DNA of 64,000 bases from Bacillus sp. X1(2014) (GTDB lineage Bacteria; Bacillota; Bacilli; Bacillales_B; DSM-18226), in assembly GCF_007678255.1 (NCBI RefSeq), contig NZ_VEED01000007.1, positions 124,001-188,000 of the forward strand. The letters are read 5' to 3'. Shown here in pieces: positions 1 to 9,431 of this stretch (positions are counted from its first letter, which is position 1; each line of letters starts with the position of its first letter). Both the position numbers and the translations under genes were made by a program. Below the pieces are notes generated by a model. The model searched no databases, was not told the DNA's origin, and worked only from the letters and a program-made list of their open reading frames with translations.

Positions 1-3000
1 CTTTAAATTCCTTAACGATTGATCAATTTTCGCATGTTTTTCTTGCCCCTCTTCCTGAATCGCTTGATGTTCTTCACACCAGGATAGAATACATGCTTTA
101 CCTTGACTCTTAATTTTTTCTAGATCATCATTCGTAAAAACTGCAGCTTCCTCTTTTAAGATAACGGATAAGGTTAACAAATCGCCTTCATAACCCGTAA
201 TTTTGGTGTCCGTCTCTTTTTGGCGTTTCTCAGCCTGCTTGACTTCTTCTTTCGCTAATTTCGTTTGGTCTTTAATTTCTACTTCCTTTACTTCTAGGTC
301 AAGGTCTTCCCACTGTTCAGGCTGTTTTTCATGTTTCTCGAGTTTCTTTCCTGCCTTATCTCGCTGTTCAACCACATGCTTTAAGGACGTTTCCGCTACT
401 GTTACAGCCGTTCCTTGTTCCCGTTCTTCTTTTTCTGCAGTCTTCGCTTCCTTCTGAGCAGTTTGCAGCATATTTTCTAATATACTTATAGGTTCATCTG
501 GTTCTGCTGCTTTATTCCAGTCTTGATCATGGGTTGTGAGTTTTTTCTCTAATTTCTTTTGCTGCTTTTGTTCGGTTTCTCTTTTTGCTTGAAGAACAAG
601 TAATTCTCTAGCCTGTTCCTCTTTTGATTTTTGAAGCTGTTTTAACTCTTTCGTACTGCCATTTATCTCTTGTAGTAAATGCACTGAAAGATGTGGGACC
701 TCTTCACATGGGTCTGCTTTTTCATTAGCAGGAAAAGCTGCTTCTTCTATAAAGAACCGGATTTCCTTTATATTTTGCTCGGTTGTAAGCTTCCATTCCA
801 CATACGTTTGATTCCACTGGTTTTGTAATTCAACGGTATTCTGGTGCTCTTTCCCTATTTCTTGCTGCTGAACACCTACAGTTTCCTTTAGCTTTTCTTT
901 CTCTAGTTTTACCCGTTTATTTTCATGGTGAAGAGTTTTTTCTTGATCAAACTCCTCTAATCTTTCTACATTTCTTGTAAGTTTCTCGATCTTACCTTTT
1001 GTCTTTTCCAGTTGTTCTTTTAACTGTAGCTGTATTTCTTTTTCTTTTTCTTCTTGTGTTTTAATTTCCAGCAATTGCGTCTTTTTAGAAAGTAGAGCGT
1101 TTTGTTCCTGATTAAGAGCTTTTTCGATATCACTAGAAAGCTCGCTTGATAAAAAACGATCAATTTCTTTTAAAATACGACGCAAGGAGATTTCTGTCTT
1201 TTCTATTTCAAGAAGCGTATCTTTCTTTTCGTCTATTTGTTTAGCAATCGTTATTTTCCAGCTAGTGAATTGATTTTTATCACTTAATAGTTCTTTCTCG
1301 ATTCCGTTAATCATCAAAAAGGTTGGCTGGTGATTTTCGCTGTTCATTTCCTCACGCATAAAAATCGGTACAGGACTTTTAAACATCCTTCCTGTAAGCA
1401 CCTGCTGATTAATTTTTTGCCATTGCTGTCCGCTTACGACCAACCCATATGGGAGGAGCGGATACGTCATAAGTGAATGAGCCATTTCCGCTGAACTTAA
1501 TGATTGGAGGAATTGGGTTCCATAAAATACATCAATCCCAGTCTTCTCATCGATCCATTCCTTTAATTCCTTCACATCTTTATTTGCGATCCAGAAGGGC
1601 TCATCGTTTAAGGAATGGTCGAGTTGTGTTTCCCAAAGTTCCTTTTTTATTTGTTCAGCTTGTTGGCGGTTATTGCCTAGTATTTCTTCTAGTTGTATCG
1701 CATACTTCGATAAGAGAGATTGAGTAAAAGGTGCTGTGACATCGTCTAGTAAACCAAGAAGCTTATCTAATAGTTTTGCCTCTTTTTGCTTTTGCTCTTC
1801 ATTTGCTAAGTTTAAGTCTTGACATTTTTCCTCTGAAAACTGAATCGATTGGACAAGCGTACCATGTGAAGTGGCAAGTTGATTTTGCTTTTCACTAGAT
1901 TCTTGATCTTTTGCTTGCAGCTCAATTAATCCAGCCTTGTTATCTTCAATTTGTTTCAAGTGACTCTCTATCAAACCCTTTAAGTCATAGGTTAAGCGAT
2001 CACCAAATTCTTGGATAAGTGCTGCTTCCTTCGACTCAAACGTATGCATTTGCGTATAAAGAAAATCAATCTCAGTACTTAGTTGAGCCATTTCTTTTGT
2101 CTTTTGTTTATCCTGCTGCAACAACCCTGATGCTTTTTTATTTAAGAACTTTTGATACCCCACATACTGTTTAACACCATCTTGAATCAATAGATAGGAT
2201 TGCTCCCATTGCTTTTTAGCTTCTTGTTTGATTTCTTCCATTCTTTGATTCACTTGCTCTAAGCCGCTGTTTTGTTCCAATGTCGCGATCTGCTGTGAAA
2301 GAGAGCGAATAGTTTGTTCGTTTTCACTCCACTCCTTTAATAACAGCTGAAAGTCCAGTTGTGCTTTTCGTTCCTGTTTCTCTTTAACGATTGCTTGTAA
2401 GGAAGAATGTTTCTCCCTTTCTTCCACTAATTTCTTTTCCCAATTCATGACCTCTCTGTGAGCTTTCGCAAACTCTAAATTATCTTTTTGATAGCGTAAG
2501 TCTGCTTGTCTAATAGATAATTTTTCCAGTTTTTTCTCTAAATCTTGCAGCGTTTCCTCTTCTGATTGCTTCAAATGTTCTAAGGCACCAAGCAGTTGTC
2601 TTCCTGTTTGTATACTTGCATGTACAATTTCTTTATGTTCTACTCCTTTTGTTAAGTGCTCTTCAAATGGAACAATGTCTTCTAAAAACTCTTTATGGGC
2701 TTGTTCCCTCTTTAAGAGTACAGGCAGGTCTTTAGCGATACTTGCCTGACTTTTGAAAATCTCCACAAGATCATTCTTTTGATGTTCGGTTCGAATCAAC
2801 ACTTGACTTACGGTAGGAATGATTCGTTTTTGAAAGAGAGAATGATCATCCTCAGCTCCCTCAAAATATTTTCCAACACCGCCTTCATCCTTGTTAATGT
2901 CCTTCATAATATCCCAGTCTTTACGATTAATTCCGTATGTATCAAGGATACGATAGTGCTTCTTGGGATCTCGGTAAACGTCATATCCATTCCATTTTAG

Positions 3001-3522
3001 ATAGTCCTTCAAACTTTCCGTTTCAGCAACCTCACCATTTTCATAGAGTGGAATATGCTCAAGTGATGCTTCTTCTTTCCGTTCAAATTCTCTCGTATAA
3101 AAGGTAAAAATAGGATTAATCTTTGCTTCCTGTTCCAAAGGTTTACCTTCATGTCCACCTTCTTCATTCATCGAGATCCGCTGCTCTGCTGAGAACATTC
3201 CGCCCGTTACTAGATGCCGGCCGTCCGCCCCATCTAATTCCCACTGAATAAGAACATGAAAGGTATAGGGAATAAATTGCTCTTTATTGTTAAAGAAAAA
3301 CTGCTGATAATAACGATTGTTTTGTTTTCCCCACGAAGTTCCAGGTTTGAGTATTTGGAATATGGTCTGGAGGAACACACCTTTCCCACCCCCATTCATC
3401 ATTGCAATGAGCCCATTTGTTGATGTCTCATCATTATGAAAATTAAATGTGGTATCTTTATACTGCTTTTGCATGCCATCATACTTGAGGCCAACAATTC
3501 TAATTCGATGGATTTTCGGCAT
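1..3522 (-). CDS. jetC: Wadjet protein JetC, SMC/MukB-like ATPase (C-terminus outside window)
   Basis: This is the SMC-like motor of the Wadjet complex, which in characterised systems extrudes DNA loops, senses small circular DNA and directs its cleavage. The frame is open from an ATG at 3522 to the window edge, giving at least 1174 residues. The N-terminal ATPase half-domain has a P-loop at about residues 43-48 (MMNGGGKGVFLQ). The residue after the P-loop lysine is Gly rather than the usual Ser/Thr. Most of the rest is rich in Glu, Lys and Gln, as expected of a long coiled coil. The signature motif and Walker B lie beyond the edge. The start overlaps the end of jetB by 23 bp, so it is the last gene of jetDABC. 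The family call is firm from P-loop, coiled coil and neighbours; the Wadjet subtype is not settled. Confidence 0.88.
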   Translation of the reverse strand, partial: MPKIHRIRIVGLKYDGMQKQYKDTTFNFHNDETSTNGLIAMMNGGGKGVFLQTIFQILKPGTSWGKQNNRYYQQFFFNNKEQFIPYTFHVLIQWELDGADGRHLVTGGMFSAEQRISMNEEGGHEGKPLEQEAKINPIFTFYTREFERKEEASLEHIPLYENGEVAETESLKDYLKWNGYDVYRDPKKHYRILDTYGINRKDWDIMKDINKDEGGVGKYFEGAEDDHSLFQKRIIPTVSQVLIRTEHQKNDLVEIFKSQASIAKDLPVLLKREQAHKEFLEDIVPFEEHLTKGVEHKEIVHASIQTGRQLLGALEHLKQSEEETLQDLEKKLEKLSIRQADLRYQKDNLEFAKAHREVMNWEKKLVEEREKHSSLQAIVKEKQERKAQLDFQLLLKEWSENEQTIRSLSQQIATLEQNSGLEQVNQRMEEIKQEAKKQWEQSYLLIQDGVKQYVGYQKFLNKKASGLLQQDKQKTKEMAQLSTEIDFLYTQMHTFESKEAALIQEFGDRLTYDLKGLIESHLKQIEDNKAGLIELQAKDQESSEKQNQLATSHGTLVQSIQFSEEKCQDLNLANEEQKQKEAKLLDKLLGLLDDVTAPFTQSLLSKYAIQLEEILGNNRQQAEQIKKELWETQLDHSLNDEPFWIANKDVKELKEWIDEKTGIDVFYGTQFLQSLSSAEMAHSLMTYPLLPYGLVVSGQQWQKINQQVLTGRMFKSPVPIFMREEMNSENHQPTFLMINGIEKELLSDKNQFTSWKITIAKQIDEKKDTLLEIEKTEISLRRILKEIDRFLSSELSSDIEKALNQEQNALLSKKTQLLEIKTQEEKEKEIQLQLKEQLEKTKGKIEKLTRNVERLEEFDQEKTLHHENKRVKLEKEKLKETVGVQQQEIGKEHQNTVELQNQWNQTYVEWKLTTEQNIKEIRFFIEEAAFPANEKADPCEEVPHLSVHLLQEINGSTKELKQLQKSKEEQARELLVLQAKRETEQKQQKKLEKKLTTHDQDWNKAAEPDEPISILENMLQTAQKEAKTAEKEEREQGTAVTVAETSLKHVVEQRDKAGKKLEKHEKQPEQWEDLDLEVKEVEIKDQTKLAKEEVKQAEKRQKETDTKITGYEGDLLTLSVILKEEAAVFTNDDLEKIKSQGKACILSWCEEHQAIQEEGQEKHAKIDQSLRNLK

Positions 3523-4249
3523 GCAGATCCTCCTCTGTAGTCATTAATTTTTTAAAAACTTCATAACGATCGTAATCGTGATACAAGTATTCAATTCGCT
3601 CAAAAAGCTCTTGTTTTGGAATAACCTTAGCTATATCGTCCCGATCAAGAATGACAACTAGCCCCTCTGTCTCCAATAAGCGCATTGCGCTGGCAATCAA
3701 ACCGATTCGGGTCCGTCGATTGCCTTTTTTACTCCCATAATCATCCGTGTCAACCTCCATGTATTTCCATGTGGTCACAACTTCCTTCATATCAATCCGT
3801 TCTTCTTCACCGAAGGTCGGTTCAACTTTAAGAATGCTCTCCCATTTCATCATTAAGTCATTGACTTGCCGTTCTAATGCATAGTAACTAATCCCTTCCC
3901 GCTTTGTGCGGATTTTTGCAGCCTGGTTGCGGTCTATGGATGCTAAAAAAGACATAATGACAACGCTAATCAGATGAAAATGTTTTTTCGTTTCAACTTG
4001 CCGATGCTTCTCTTTCATATGAGTAAAATTCGTAGCAAAGACAGAGCCGGTTGGCTGAACAACTAAGTGGATCCGTTTAGGCGATTCAATGATATATGTA
4101 CCTGATTCGTCTGCTAATAAAAGAACCGTCTGTCTCACTTCCGGATCAAAATACGTCTGAAAGTGTTCGCTATTTTCATCGATGACTTTATCTTTTAATA
4201 GAGTAAAATAGACAGATGATGCTCTTTTGATTGTTTCTGCATTCATCAT
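3500..4249 (-). CDS. jetB: Wadjet protein JetB, MukE-like subunit
   Basis: JetB is the kite-type (MukE-like) subunit that bridges the JetA kleisin and the JetC ATPase. The protein is about 249 residues, soluble, with no membrane segment or enzymatic motif, and has predicted winged-helix character in its C-terminal half. I place the start at the ATG at 4249 because AGGAGGAGA precedes it at good distance and because it forms an ATGA overlap with the jetA stop. An upstream ATG at 4267 would put this RBS inside the gene. The identification depends mainly on position between jetA and jetC and on general MukE-like size. The operon order and tight coupling suggest stoichiometric production with jetA. 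Confidence 0.82.
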   Translation of the reverse strand: MMNAETIKRASSVYFTLLKDKVIDENSEHFQTYFDPEVRQTVLLLADESGTYIIESPKRIHLVVQPTGSVFATNFTHMKEKHRQVETKKHFHLISVVIMSFLASIDRNQAAKIRTKREGISYYALERQVNDLMMKWESILKVEPTFGEEERIDMKEVVTTWKYMEVDTDDYGSKKGNRRTRIGLIASAMRLLETEGLVVILDRDDIAKVIPKQELFERIEYLYHDYDRYEVFKKLMTTEEDLHAENPSN

Positions 4250-5751
4250 TTCTCCTCCTGAACACATATTTTAAAAGGGGTAATTTTCATTTGATACCAT
4301 AGAAAAGGCTCCGCACGATGGTCAAACATGGTATAAATCTTTAAGCCTTCGAAGACTTGAAATTGCGGATATTCCTTCATTAATTTATAAAGAAGAATTT
4401 CCCTCTCATCTGTTAAGGTTTCTTCCTTTCGATGCAGCACTTGAACCTTCAGCGTTTTTTTATCGAACATCATCCACAAATCAATCGTTTCAGATTCTTC
4501 AAACCATAAATCCTGTACTTCCAGTGGCATCTCGGCTAAATCAGCTAACGAGAACTCTCCGTTTGTTTGTAAAAATTGAAAAACATAACTCCATGCCTTA
4601 ATAACTGAATCCCAGTTCGTCACTCGCAAACGAGTAATACTTTCTTCAGCCTCTTCTTCGATTATGGCATCTGTAAGTTGTTTTTCATCAAATTCTTGTT
4701 CTCCCCAAATCCAATCGAGAGGGAGAATAAATTCATTTTTAGGTGAAAATAACGGAGAAAGCACACCTTCTATCGTCTCGAAATCTTTGACCCCTTCCTT
4801 CATGAACCAATTTTCATAAAAATGCTCTCGAAATGAAACGAGACTGTTTTCCCAAAACAATGAAGGGTTTTCCGCCTTTAATTTCATCTCATAGGAAATA
4901 TTTTGAATGACTAGCTTAGCAAAACGATCATGCAATTGTCTTGTATGGCCAATTTTTTCTTGAAGAAGAATCAATTCTTTCTGCATATAATCATCTTCTT
5001 CATTCCTGAGTTTGGTCTTTTCTATCATACTTGTAATGGTACGGAAGTGATTTTTTTCTTCTTCAAATTGTTTTTCAATTTCAACCCGATTGGCGGCCCT
5101 TTGCCATTCCTCTTCCATCAATAAGATTTTGGGATTGTTGATCATTTCTTTTTGAAAGGTGAATTCATTTGCCATTAAGCGGTTTACTCGTGAAATGAGG
5201 TGATCGAGGTTTCGCGTAGCTTTTCGAAAATTACCGTTTTTAATCAACTGCATACTATAGAGTTGTTCTATCGTAATGGAGAATTCCTCTGCCATTTCCC
5301 TGCTCATAAAAATCATTTCCTGAGAGACATCCGTGAGTTTATAAACAATGGATCCACCTATTTCTAAGTTCGTATATAATTCATCCATCGTTACATATCG
5401 GTAGGTTTGCGTTTCCCATGATTGTCTGATTTCATCGTAATATAGGGCTTCAAACGGTTTACTATACTCTTCCTTTCCCTGATATAAAAGCCCACTTGTA
5501 ATTCGTTCAATTTGCTTATCATCTGCTAAAAGCTTCATTTGCTTAATCGAATCTTCCACCATATATTTGATATCGGATTTACTTCGATGATTGTCATCAT
5601 TTAATTCTCGATAAAAGATGGTGAGGAGCACTTGCATAAGAATGGTTTGAATATGAGGTTTTAGTTCGCCTACTTCCATTCCCCTGCCAAGTTCAAACAA
5701 TGGATTTAATCGTTTCATCCGCTGGGCGAAACCTTCCCATGATTCGTTCAC
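4246..5751 (-). CDS. jetA: Wadjet protein JetA, MukF-like kleisin
   Basis: JetA is the kleisin (MukF-like) subunit that closes the JetC ring. It is about 501 residues, with an N-terminal helical region (LNPLFELGRGMEVG, matching my memory of the family) and a Glu/Lys-rich coiled-coil stretch around residues 215-290. The best start is a GTG at 5751. It makes a GTGA overlap with the jetD stop and has GGAGG eight bases upstream, mirroring the ATGA junction to jetB. ATGs at 5757 and 5766 are alternatives but lie on or before this RBS. Its neighbours jetD (upstream) and jetB/jetC (downstream) make the assignment secure at system level. Confidence 0.85.
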   Translation of the reverse strand: MNESWEGFAQRMKRLNPLFELGRGMEVGELKPHIQTILMQVLLTIFYRELNDDNHRSKSDIKYMVEDSIKQMKLLADDKQIERITSGLLYQGKEEYSKPFEALYYDEIRQSWETQTYRYVTMDELYTNLEIGGSIVYKLTDVSQEMIFMSREMAEEFSITIEQLYSMQLIKNGNFRKATRNLDHLISRVNRLMANEFTFQKEMINNPKILLMEEEWQRAANRVEIEKQFEEEKNHFRTITSMIEKTKLRNEEDDYMQKELILLQEKIGHTRQLHDRFAKLVIQNISYEMKLKAENPSLFWENSLVSFREHFYENWFMKEGVKDFETIEGVLSPLFSPKNEFILPLDWIWGEQEFDEKQLTDAIIEEEAEESITRLRVTNWDSVIKAWSYVFQFLQTNGEFSLADLAEMPLEVQDLWFEESETIDLWMMFDKKTLKVQVLHRKEETLTDEREILLYKLMKEYPQFQVFEGLKIYTMFDHRAEPFLWYQMKITPFKICVQEEK

Positions 5752-6821
5752 ATCCATCGCCTCCATGTTTCGATTGTTAACACTTCTTGTGCTATCCTCT
5801 TATTTTCCTGCCATAAATGCTGTAAACGCACTTGCTCTTCTTCCGTAAACCATTGAAAGAATAAATCACGGTATTTGAGGTTTTGTGTTTGACCTTGTTT
5901 TTGGTCATTCCTTTGTTCTAGACATTCGAGCATCTTTCGGTAAATTTTTAAGGCAGGCTGAATACAGCAATCTGGATATTTTTCGATAAGTCGAATGAGG
6001 ATTCCGTAACCTGCAGCATCAAGATCACCTGCATAATAGAAAAGATAGGATTTAGGTGGAAACATTCTGAAGAAAAAGGAAAAACTCCGTTCAATTTTCG
6101 TTCCTTCACCATAAATAATCAGTTCCGGTTCATAGTCGAGTTGATTTGCTTCCAATAACTTAATGGATGTATGAAAGAATGATAGATTCTCAACGATTAG
6201 AACTCTATTAATATCTTTCATTTCTTTCCCTTGTTTCATCCAAAAGACAAAAGGCTCGCCGTAATTCACCATTTTAAGCTGGTCTTCTCCAATGCCAATT
6301 CTAGCTAAAAATTCTTTTCCATCCGGATAGCTATCACTGTCGAGTAAGAATTTTTCATGACCAAAAAGCTCCAGGCTTCTTTCTTCTACTGACACGAGCT
6401 CCCGTTCCTGACTGGACTTTAGAAATGAATAGACATTCTGAATTCGATTCCATTCATCTTTCGTTTGCCATTCGGGATACCGTTCGTAAAAGGAAAAATC
6501 AAACTGATCACCTAATTTCATCATTTCAAGTCGATCCCATTTGTTTTCCTGAACTTTTATATTTACCCAATATTGTAATGATAGAGAAGGTGTTCTTCCA
6601 TTATATTGATTATTTTGAATTGGGATCAGTACTCCTTCAGCCTGCAATGTTTCGATTGCAAGATAAAACAACGAATATCCATCCATTTCAAAATAATCAT
6701 CCATAAGCTTCCGTAACTGAAGTTCTAAATCGTTTATATTTATTTTCTTTTTTTGCTTCGGGTGTCGAATATCAGATATAAAACCTCTCACCCTTGTTTC
6801 AATGATGTCGATGGTATTCAC
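5748..6821 (-). CDS. jetD: Wadjet protein JetD, Toprim nuclease subunit
   Basis: JetD is the nuclease effector that cuts DNA held by the JetABC motor. The 357-residue protein has an N-terminal winged-helix-like half and a C-terminal Toprim fold. The Toprim acid is visible in RVLIVEN (Glu211) and the DxD pair in YYAGDLDAAG (Asp266, Asp268), so the metal-binding site looks intact. It is the first gene of the operon; its stop overlaps the jetA GTG start. The order D-A-B-C differs from the commonly drawn A-B-C-D order and may indicate a different Wadjet subtype. An alternative reading as an isolated Toprim DUF protein is unlikely, given that all three partner genes follow. Confidence 0.88.
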   Translation of the reverse strand: MNTIDIIETRVRGFISDIRHPKQKKKININDLELQLRKLMDDYFEMDGYSLFYLAIETLQAEGVLIPIQNNQYNGRTPSLSLQYWVNIKVQENKWDRLEMMKLGDQFDFSFYERYPEWQTKDEWNRIQNVYSFLKSSQERELVSVEERSLELFGHEKFLLDSDSYPDGKEFLARIGIGEDQLKMVNYGEPFVFWMKQGKEMKDINRVLIVENLSFFHTSIKLLEANQLDYEPELIIYGEGTKIERSFSFFFRMFPPKSYLFYYAGDLDAAGYGILIRLIEKYPDCCIQPALKIYRKMLECLEQRNDQKQGQTQNLKYRDLFFQWFTEEEQVRLQHLWQENKRIAQEVLTIETWRRWM

Positions 6822-6883
6822 CTACTTAAATCTTCTTAGTTTCTTAGAAATAGACTATTACTATCCAATTTGGACATCCTTTT

Positions 6884-6889
6884 ATTATA
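6884..6889 (-). promoter_or_regulatory. candidate -10 element of the jet operon
   Basis: A perfect TATAAT lies on the minus strand about 65 bases before the jetD start. I did not find a convincing -35 hexamer at 17 bases, so only the -10 is offered. The 240-base spacer contains no other gene. Confidence 0.35.
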
Positions 6890-6983
6890 AACTAGTTGTG
6901 ATATGGTTGGTAAATGAAATTTTCTTAAAATAATGACCGATAAACAACGCTAAATACAGGTGAACCTAGGGTGCGAGTCTATC

Positions 6984-7018
6984 AAAAAACCGCACAAGTG
7001 AAAAATCACCGTGCGGTT
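6984..7018 (-). terminator. rho-independent terminator of the FbpA-like gene
   Basis: The arms AACCGCAC and GTGCGGTT flank a 15-base loop, and on the minus strand they are followed by a T-run. It lies 45 bases after the stop of the small gene at 7063 and insulates the jet operon from it. Confidence 0.75.
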
Positions 7019-7062
7019 AATTATGTTGAACTTCATGTATATCAATATCAAGCAAATCTATT

Positions 7063-7248
7063 TTATACCCATTGAATAGAGCCAAACTCACCATGAGGAT
7101 GGTTTTGTAATTTAAATCTCTTATACTCATATTCTAATTTGGACAATGGCAGATTATAAAGCTGTTGATCTTCTTTGTTATATACATTTAAAAAAATGAG
7201 TTTATTGATAAGTTTTTGCCGCTTTTTTTCCTCGTTTTTTCTCATCAT
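7063..7248 (-). CDS. Fur-regulated basic protein (FbpA-like), small
   Basis: A basic protein of about 61 residues whose core KLINKLIFLNVYNKEDQQLY followed by LPLSKLEYEYKR matches my memory of the Bacillus FbpA family. Members are small, iron-starvation-induced proteins proposed to act with the sRNA FsrA in iron sparing. GAAGGAG lies five to eight bases before tandem ATGs at 7248 and 7245; a GTG at 7254 is too close to it. No clear Fur box is visible upstream, so iron regulation here is inferred from the family only. It is monocistronic, followed by its own terminator. Confidence 0.65.
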   Translation of the reverse strand: MMRKNEEKKRQKLINKLIFLNVYNKEDQQLYNLPLSKLEYEYKRFKLQNHPHGEFGSIQWV

Positions 7249-7419
7249 AAACACTCCTTCAGTTTTTTAAATAACTTTCCCTTGAAAAAAAAACTTTAAA
7301 TTCAGTCTGATTACATTTTTTATTAGATTAAGTTTATTATAAACCTATAATTCCTATGTGTAAAGTAGGAATTAAAGTTAAATAAAAAATGCACTCCAAC
7401 ATATTCAAATCATCTAGAT

Positions 7420-8949
7420 TTAAATATGTTGGTTGTCTTCATCTGTTTTGTCCCACTGGCTTGTCAGTTGGTCAAGTTTTTCCATACAAACTGTAATTCG
7501 ATTAACCTCAGTATCGGTTAAAGAAATATCGGATTGTAAACTAGCTTCTCTTTCAACAATCGCCCGCTTCATTTCTTCCGGGGCTGGTCCGCCAGGCAGT
7601 GACCGAATTTTAACAAAGTGTTCTGGGTCCATTGCTATACGAATGATCTCCTCCGGTAAATTCAACGGAACACCGACAACGGCTTTTGCCGCTTCATCTA
7701 CGAGGACAGATGTTACATGAGTAGCATTCAGTCCCCTCGCCAAGGCAATTTTCACCACCTGGCTGGCTATGGTATGAGAGGTTCTGAACGGGATGTTTGC
7801 TTCCCTAAATAGCGTGTCGGCTAATTCAGTAATTGTCGCAAAACTTTCTTGGGCCCTTCTTTTTAATAGTGCTTCATTTACTTCCAACGTTCCAACCACC
7901 ACTTTTGCTAACCGAAAAACTTGATCAATTAGATGCAGGCCCTTCCATAAATACGGCTGAAGGTCATCCTCGGTATCATTTATATCTCCGTATGGTGTGT
8001 TATGTAACATTTGAAGTACCGTTTGAGCATTTCCAATACCACTTGAGCTTAATGCACGAATATGCTCTAGTGAAACTGGATTTCTTTTCTGCGGCATAAT
8101 GGAACTTGTTTGAACATAAGGGTCTGCCACACGAATCGCTGCAAATTCCTGGCTGGACCATAAGAGAAGATCTTGGGAAAACCGACCGAGATTGATAAAG
8201 GTTAATTGGATCGCCGTTGCAATTTCCCCCAAATAATCGGCACCGCCAATCGAATCATAGGCACTCTTAATGATTTTCGGGAATCCTAATAACTCTGCGA
8301 CTTTGTTTCGGTCAATTGGAAATCCGGTGGTAGTGAGGGCCGCCGCGCCGAGAGGACTGGCATTGCATGTATCATAGGCTGCTTTTAATCTTTTCAAGTC
8401 ACGGTCAACGACATCGTACATACCCAGAAGATAATGGGAGAATGTCATCGGCTGGGCTTGCTGCGTATGGGTATGCCCCAGGACAATGGTTTCCTTATAG
8501 GTGTCAATCACCTTCAAAAGTGTTTCTTGAAAGGAAAGCAACGCCCGGGTGGCGAGTAGAATCTTGTCCCGAAGAACCATCCTGTAAATGGCAATACCCA
8601 TATCATTCCGGCTCCGGGCTAGGTGCAAACTTCCGCCAATTTCACCAGCTACATTCATAATCTGACTTTCCACAAGAAAAAAAAGATCCTCATACTGTCC
8701 ATCATAGGTGGATTGAAGAAGTGCATTTTTATCAAGTGAGCAAATCCCTTCCAGAATTCGCGAAGCTTCACTCACCTGTAGCAATCCCTGTTCCACCAAC
8801 ATAATCAGGTGGGCTTTATGGATAGCTAGCATCGGCTCTAGTAAAGTTTGTTTGGCGTGATCATAAGCAGGTGCCAATACTACCTCTGAATAGGTCGCCC
8901 CTGGAAACTTCCGCCCTTCCTTTTCAAAAAAGCTATCCTTAATATTCAT
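7420..8949 (-). CDS. argininosuccinate lyase-like enzyme (fumarase/aspartase superfamily)
   Basis: This protein of about 509 residues carries the superfamily signature SSIMPQKRNPVSLE (around residues 285-298), the ARSRND segment near residue 112 and the GHTHTQQAQP segment near residue 160. These resemble argininosuccinate lyase, which releases fumarate and arginine. It stands alone: no argG or other arginine gene is nearby. That suggests a paralogue acting on another N-substituted aspartate-type substrate, or a scattered biosynthetic gene. The ATG at 8949 is preferred over the GTG at 8952 because AGGGGG sits seven bases before it. The catalytic loop looks intact. Lyase chemistry is a good inference; the substrate is not established. 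Confidence 0.75.
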   Translation of the reverse strand: MNIKDSFFEKEGRKFPGATYSEVVLAPAYDHAKQTLLEPMLAIHKAHLIMLVEQGLLQVSEASRILEGICSLDKNALLQSTYDGQYEDLFFLVESQIMNVAGEIGGSLHLARSRNDMGIAIYRMVLRDKILLATRALLSFQETLLKVIDTYKETIVLGHTHTQQAQPMTFSHYLLGMYDVVDRDLKRLKAAYDTCNASPLGAAALTTTGFPIDRNKVAELLGFPKIIKSAYDSIGGADYLGEIATAIQLTFINLGRFSQDLLLWSSQEFAAIRVADPYVQTSSIMPQKRNPVSLEHIRALSSSGIGNAQTVLQMLHNTPYGDINDTEDDLQPYLWKGLHLIDQVFRLAKVVVGTLEVNEALLKRRAQESFATITELADTLFREANIPFRTSHTIASQVVKIALARGLNATHVTSVLVDEAAKAVVGVPLNLPEEIIRIAMDPEHFVKIRSLPGGPAPEEMKRAIVEREASLQSDISLTDTEVNRITVCMEKLDQLTSQWDKTDEDNQHI

Positions 8950-9431
8950 CACAATGCCCCCTATAGATACCTAAAATTGTTAATTCTGCAAAAAGACTAC
9001 AAGTATGAATAAACCTTAAATGATTAGTAAATTTTTGAAAATAAAACAGGAAAAAGAAAGTTTGAATCCTTTGTTTATTTTATGTCTGTAGCCTTTTTAT
9101 GTTATAAAAAAAGCATGAACATTGTATATTCATGCCATCAGTTGTTCGGAAGACAATTATTTTTTTTATGCCTATTGGATTTATACGGATTATTTTATTT
9201 ACAGACTGATACTTATTGATTACTAGTTACGTAGTTTATGGGGATAATAATAGGATGGGGAAGTCAAAAGACAAAACGGTTCTTATATCCAAATATTAAT
9301 CAACGGTTTTTTCACACGAATTTGTTTTAATAAAAAATTTTTAGCAATCGTTAGCCAGTTGAATTCAGTCTCAACAACTTGACATTAAAAATGATAACCC
9401 GCAACCTCTAATAAATAATACTAATTTTTGA
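8950..9431. other. 482-base spacer, very AT-rich, no gene recognised
   Basis: Both strands lack an open frame with a ribosome binding site. The only element I can support is the minus-strand terminator at 9106-9135. The rest shows no obvious repeat or promoter. Confidence 0.5.
9106..9135 (-). terminator. terminator following the small gene at 9432-9620
   Basis: GCATGAA and TTCATGC pair around a 9-base loop, followed on the minus strand by seven T residues. It lies about 300 bases after the 62-residue gene and could also serve an undetected transcript. Confidence 0.6.

Noticed and set aside
7261..7400. Fur box before the FbpA-like gene
   Set aside because: I looked for the TGATAATNATTATCA pattern and found no adequate match.
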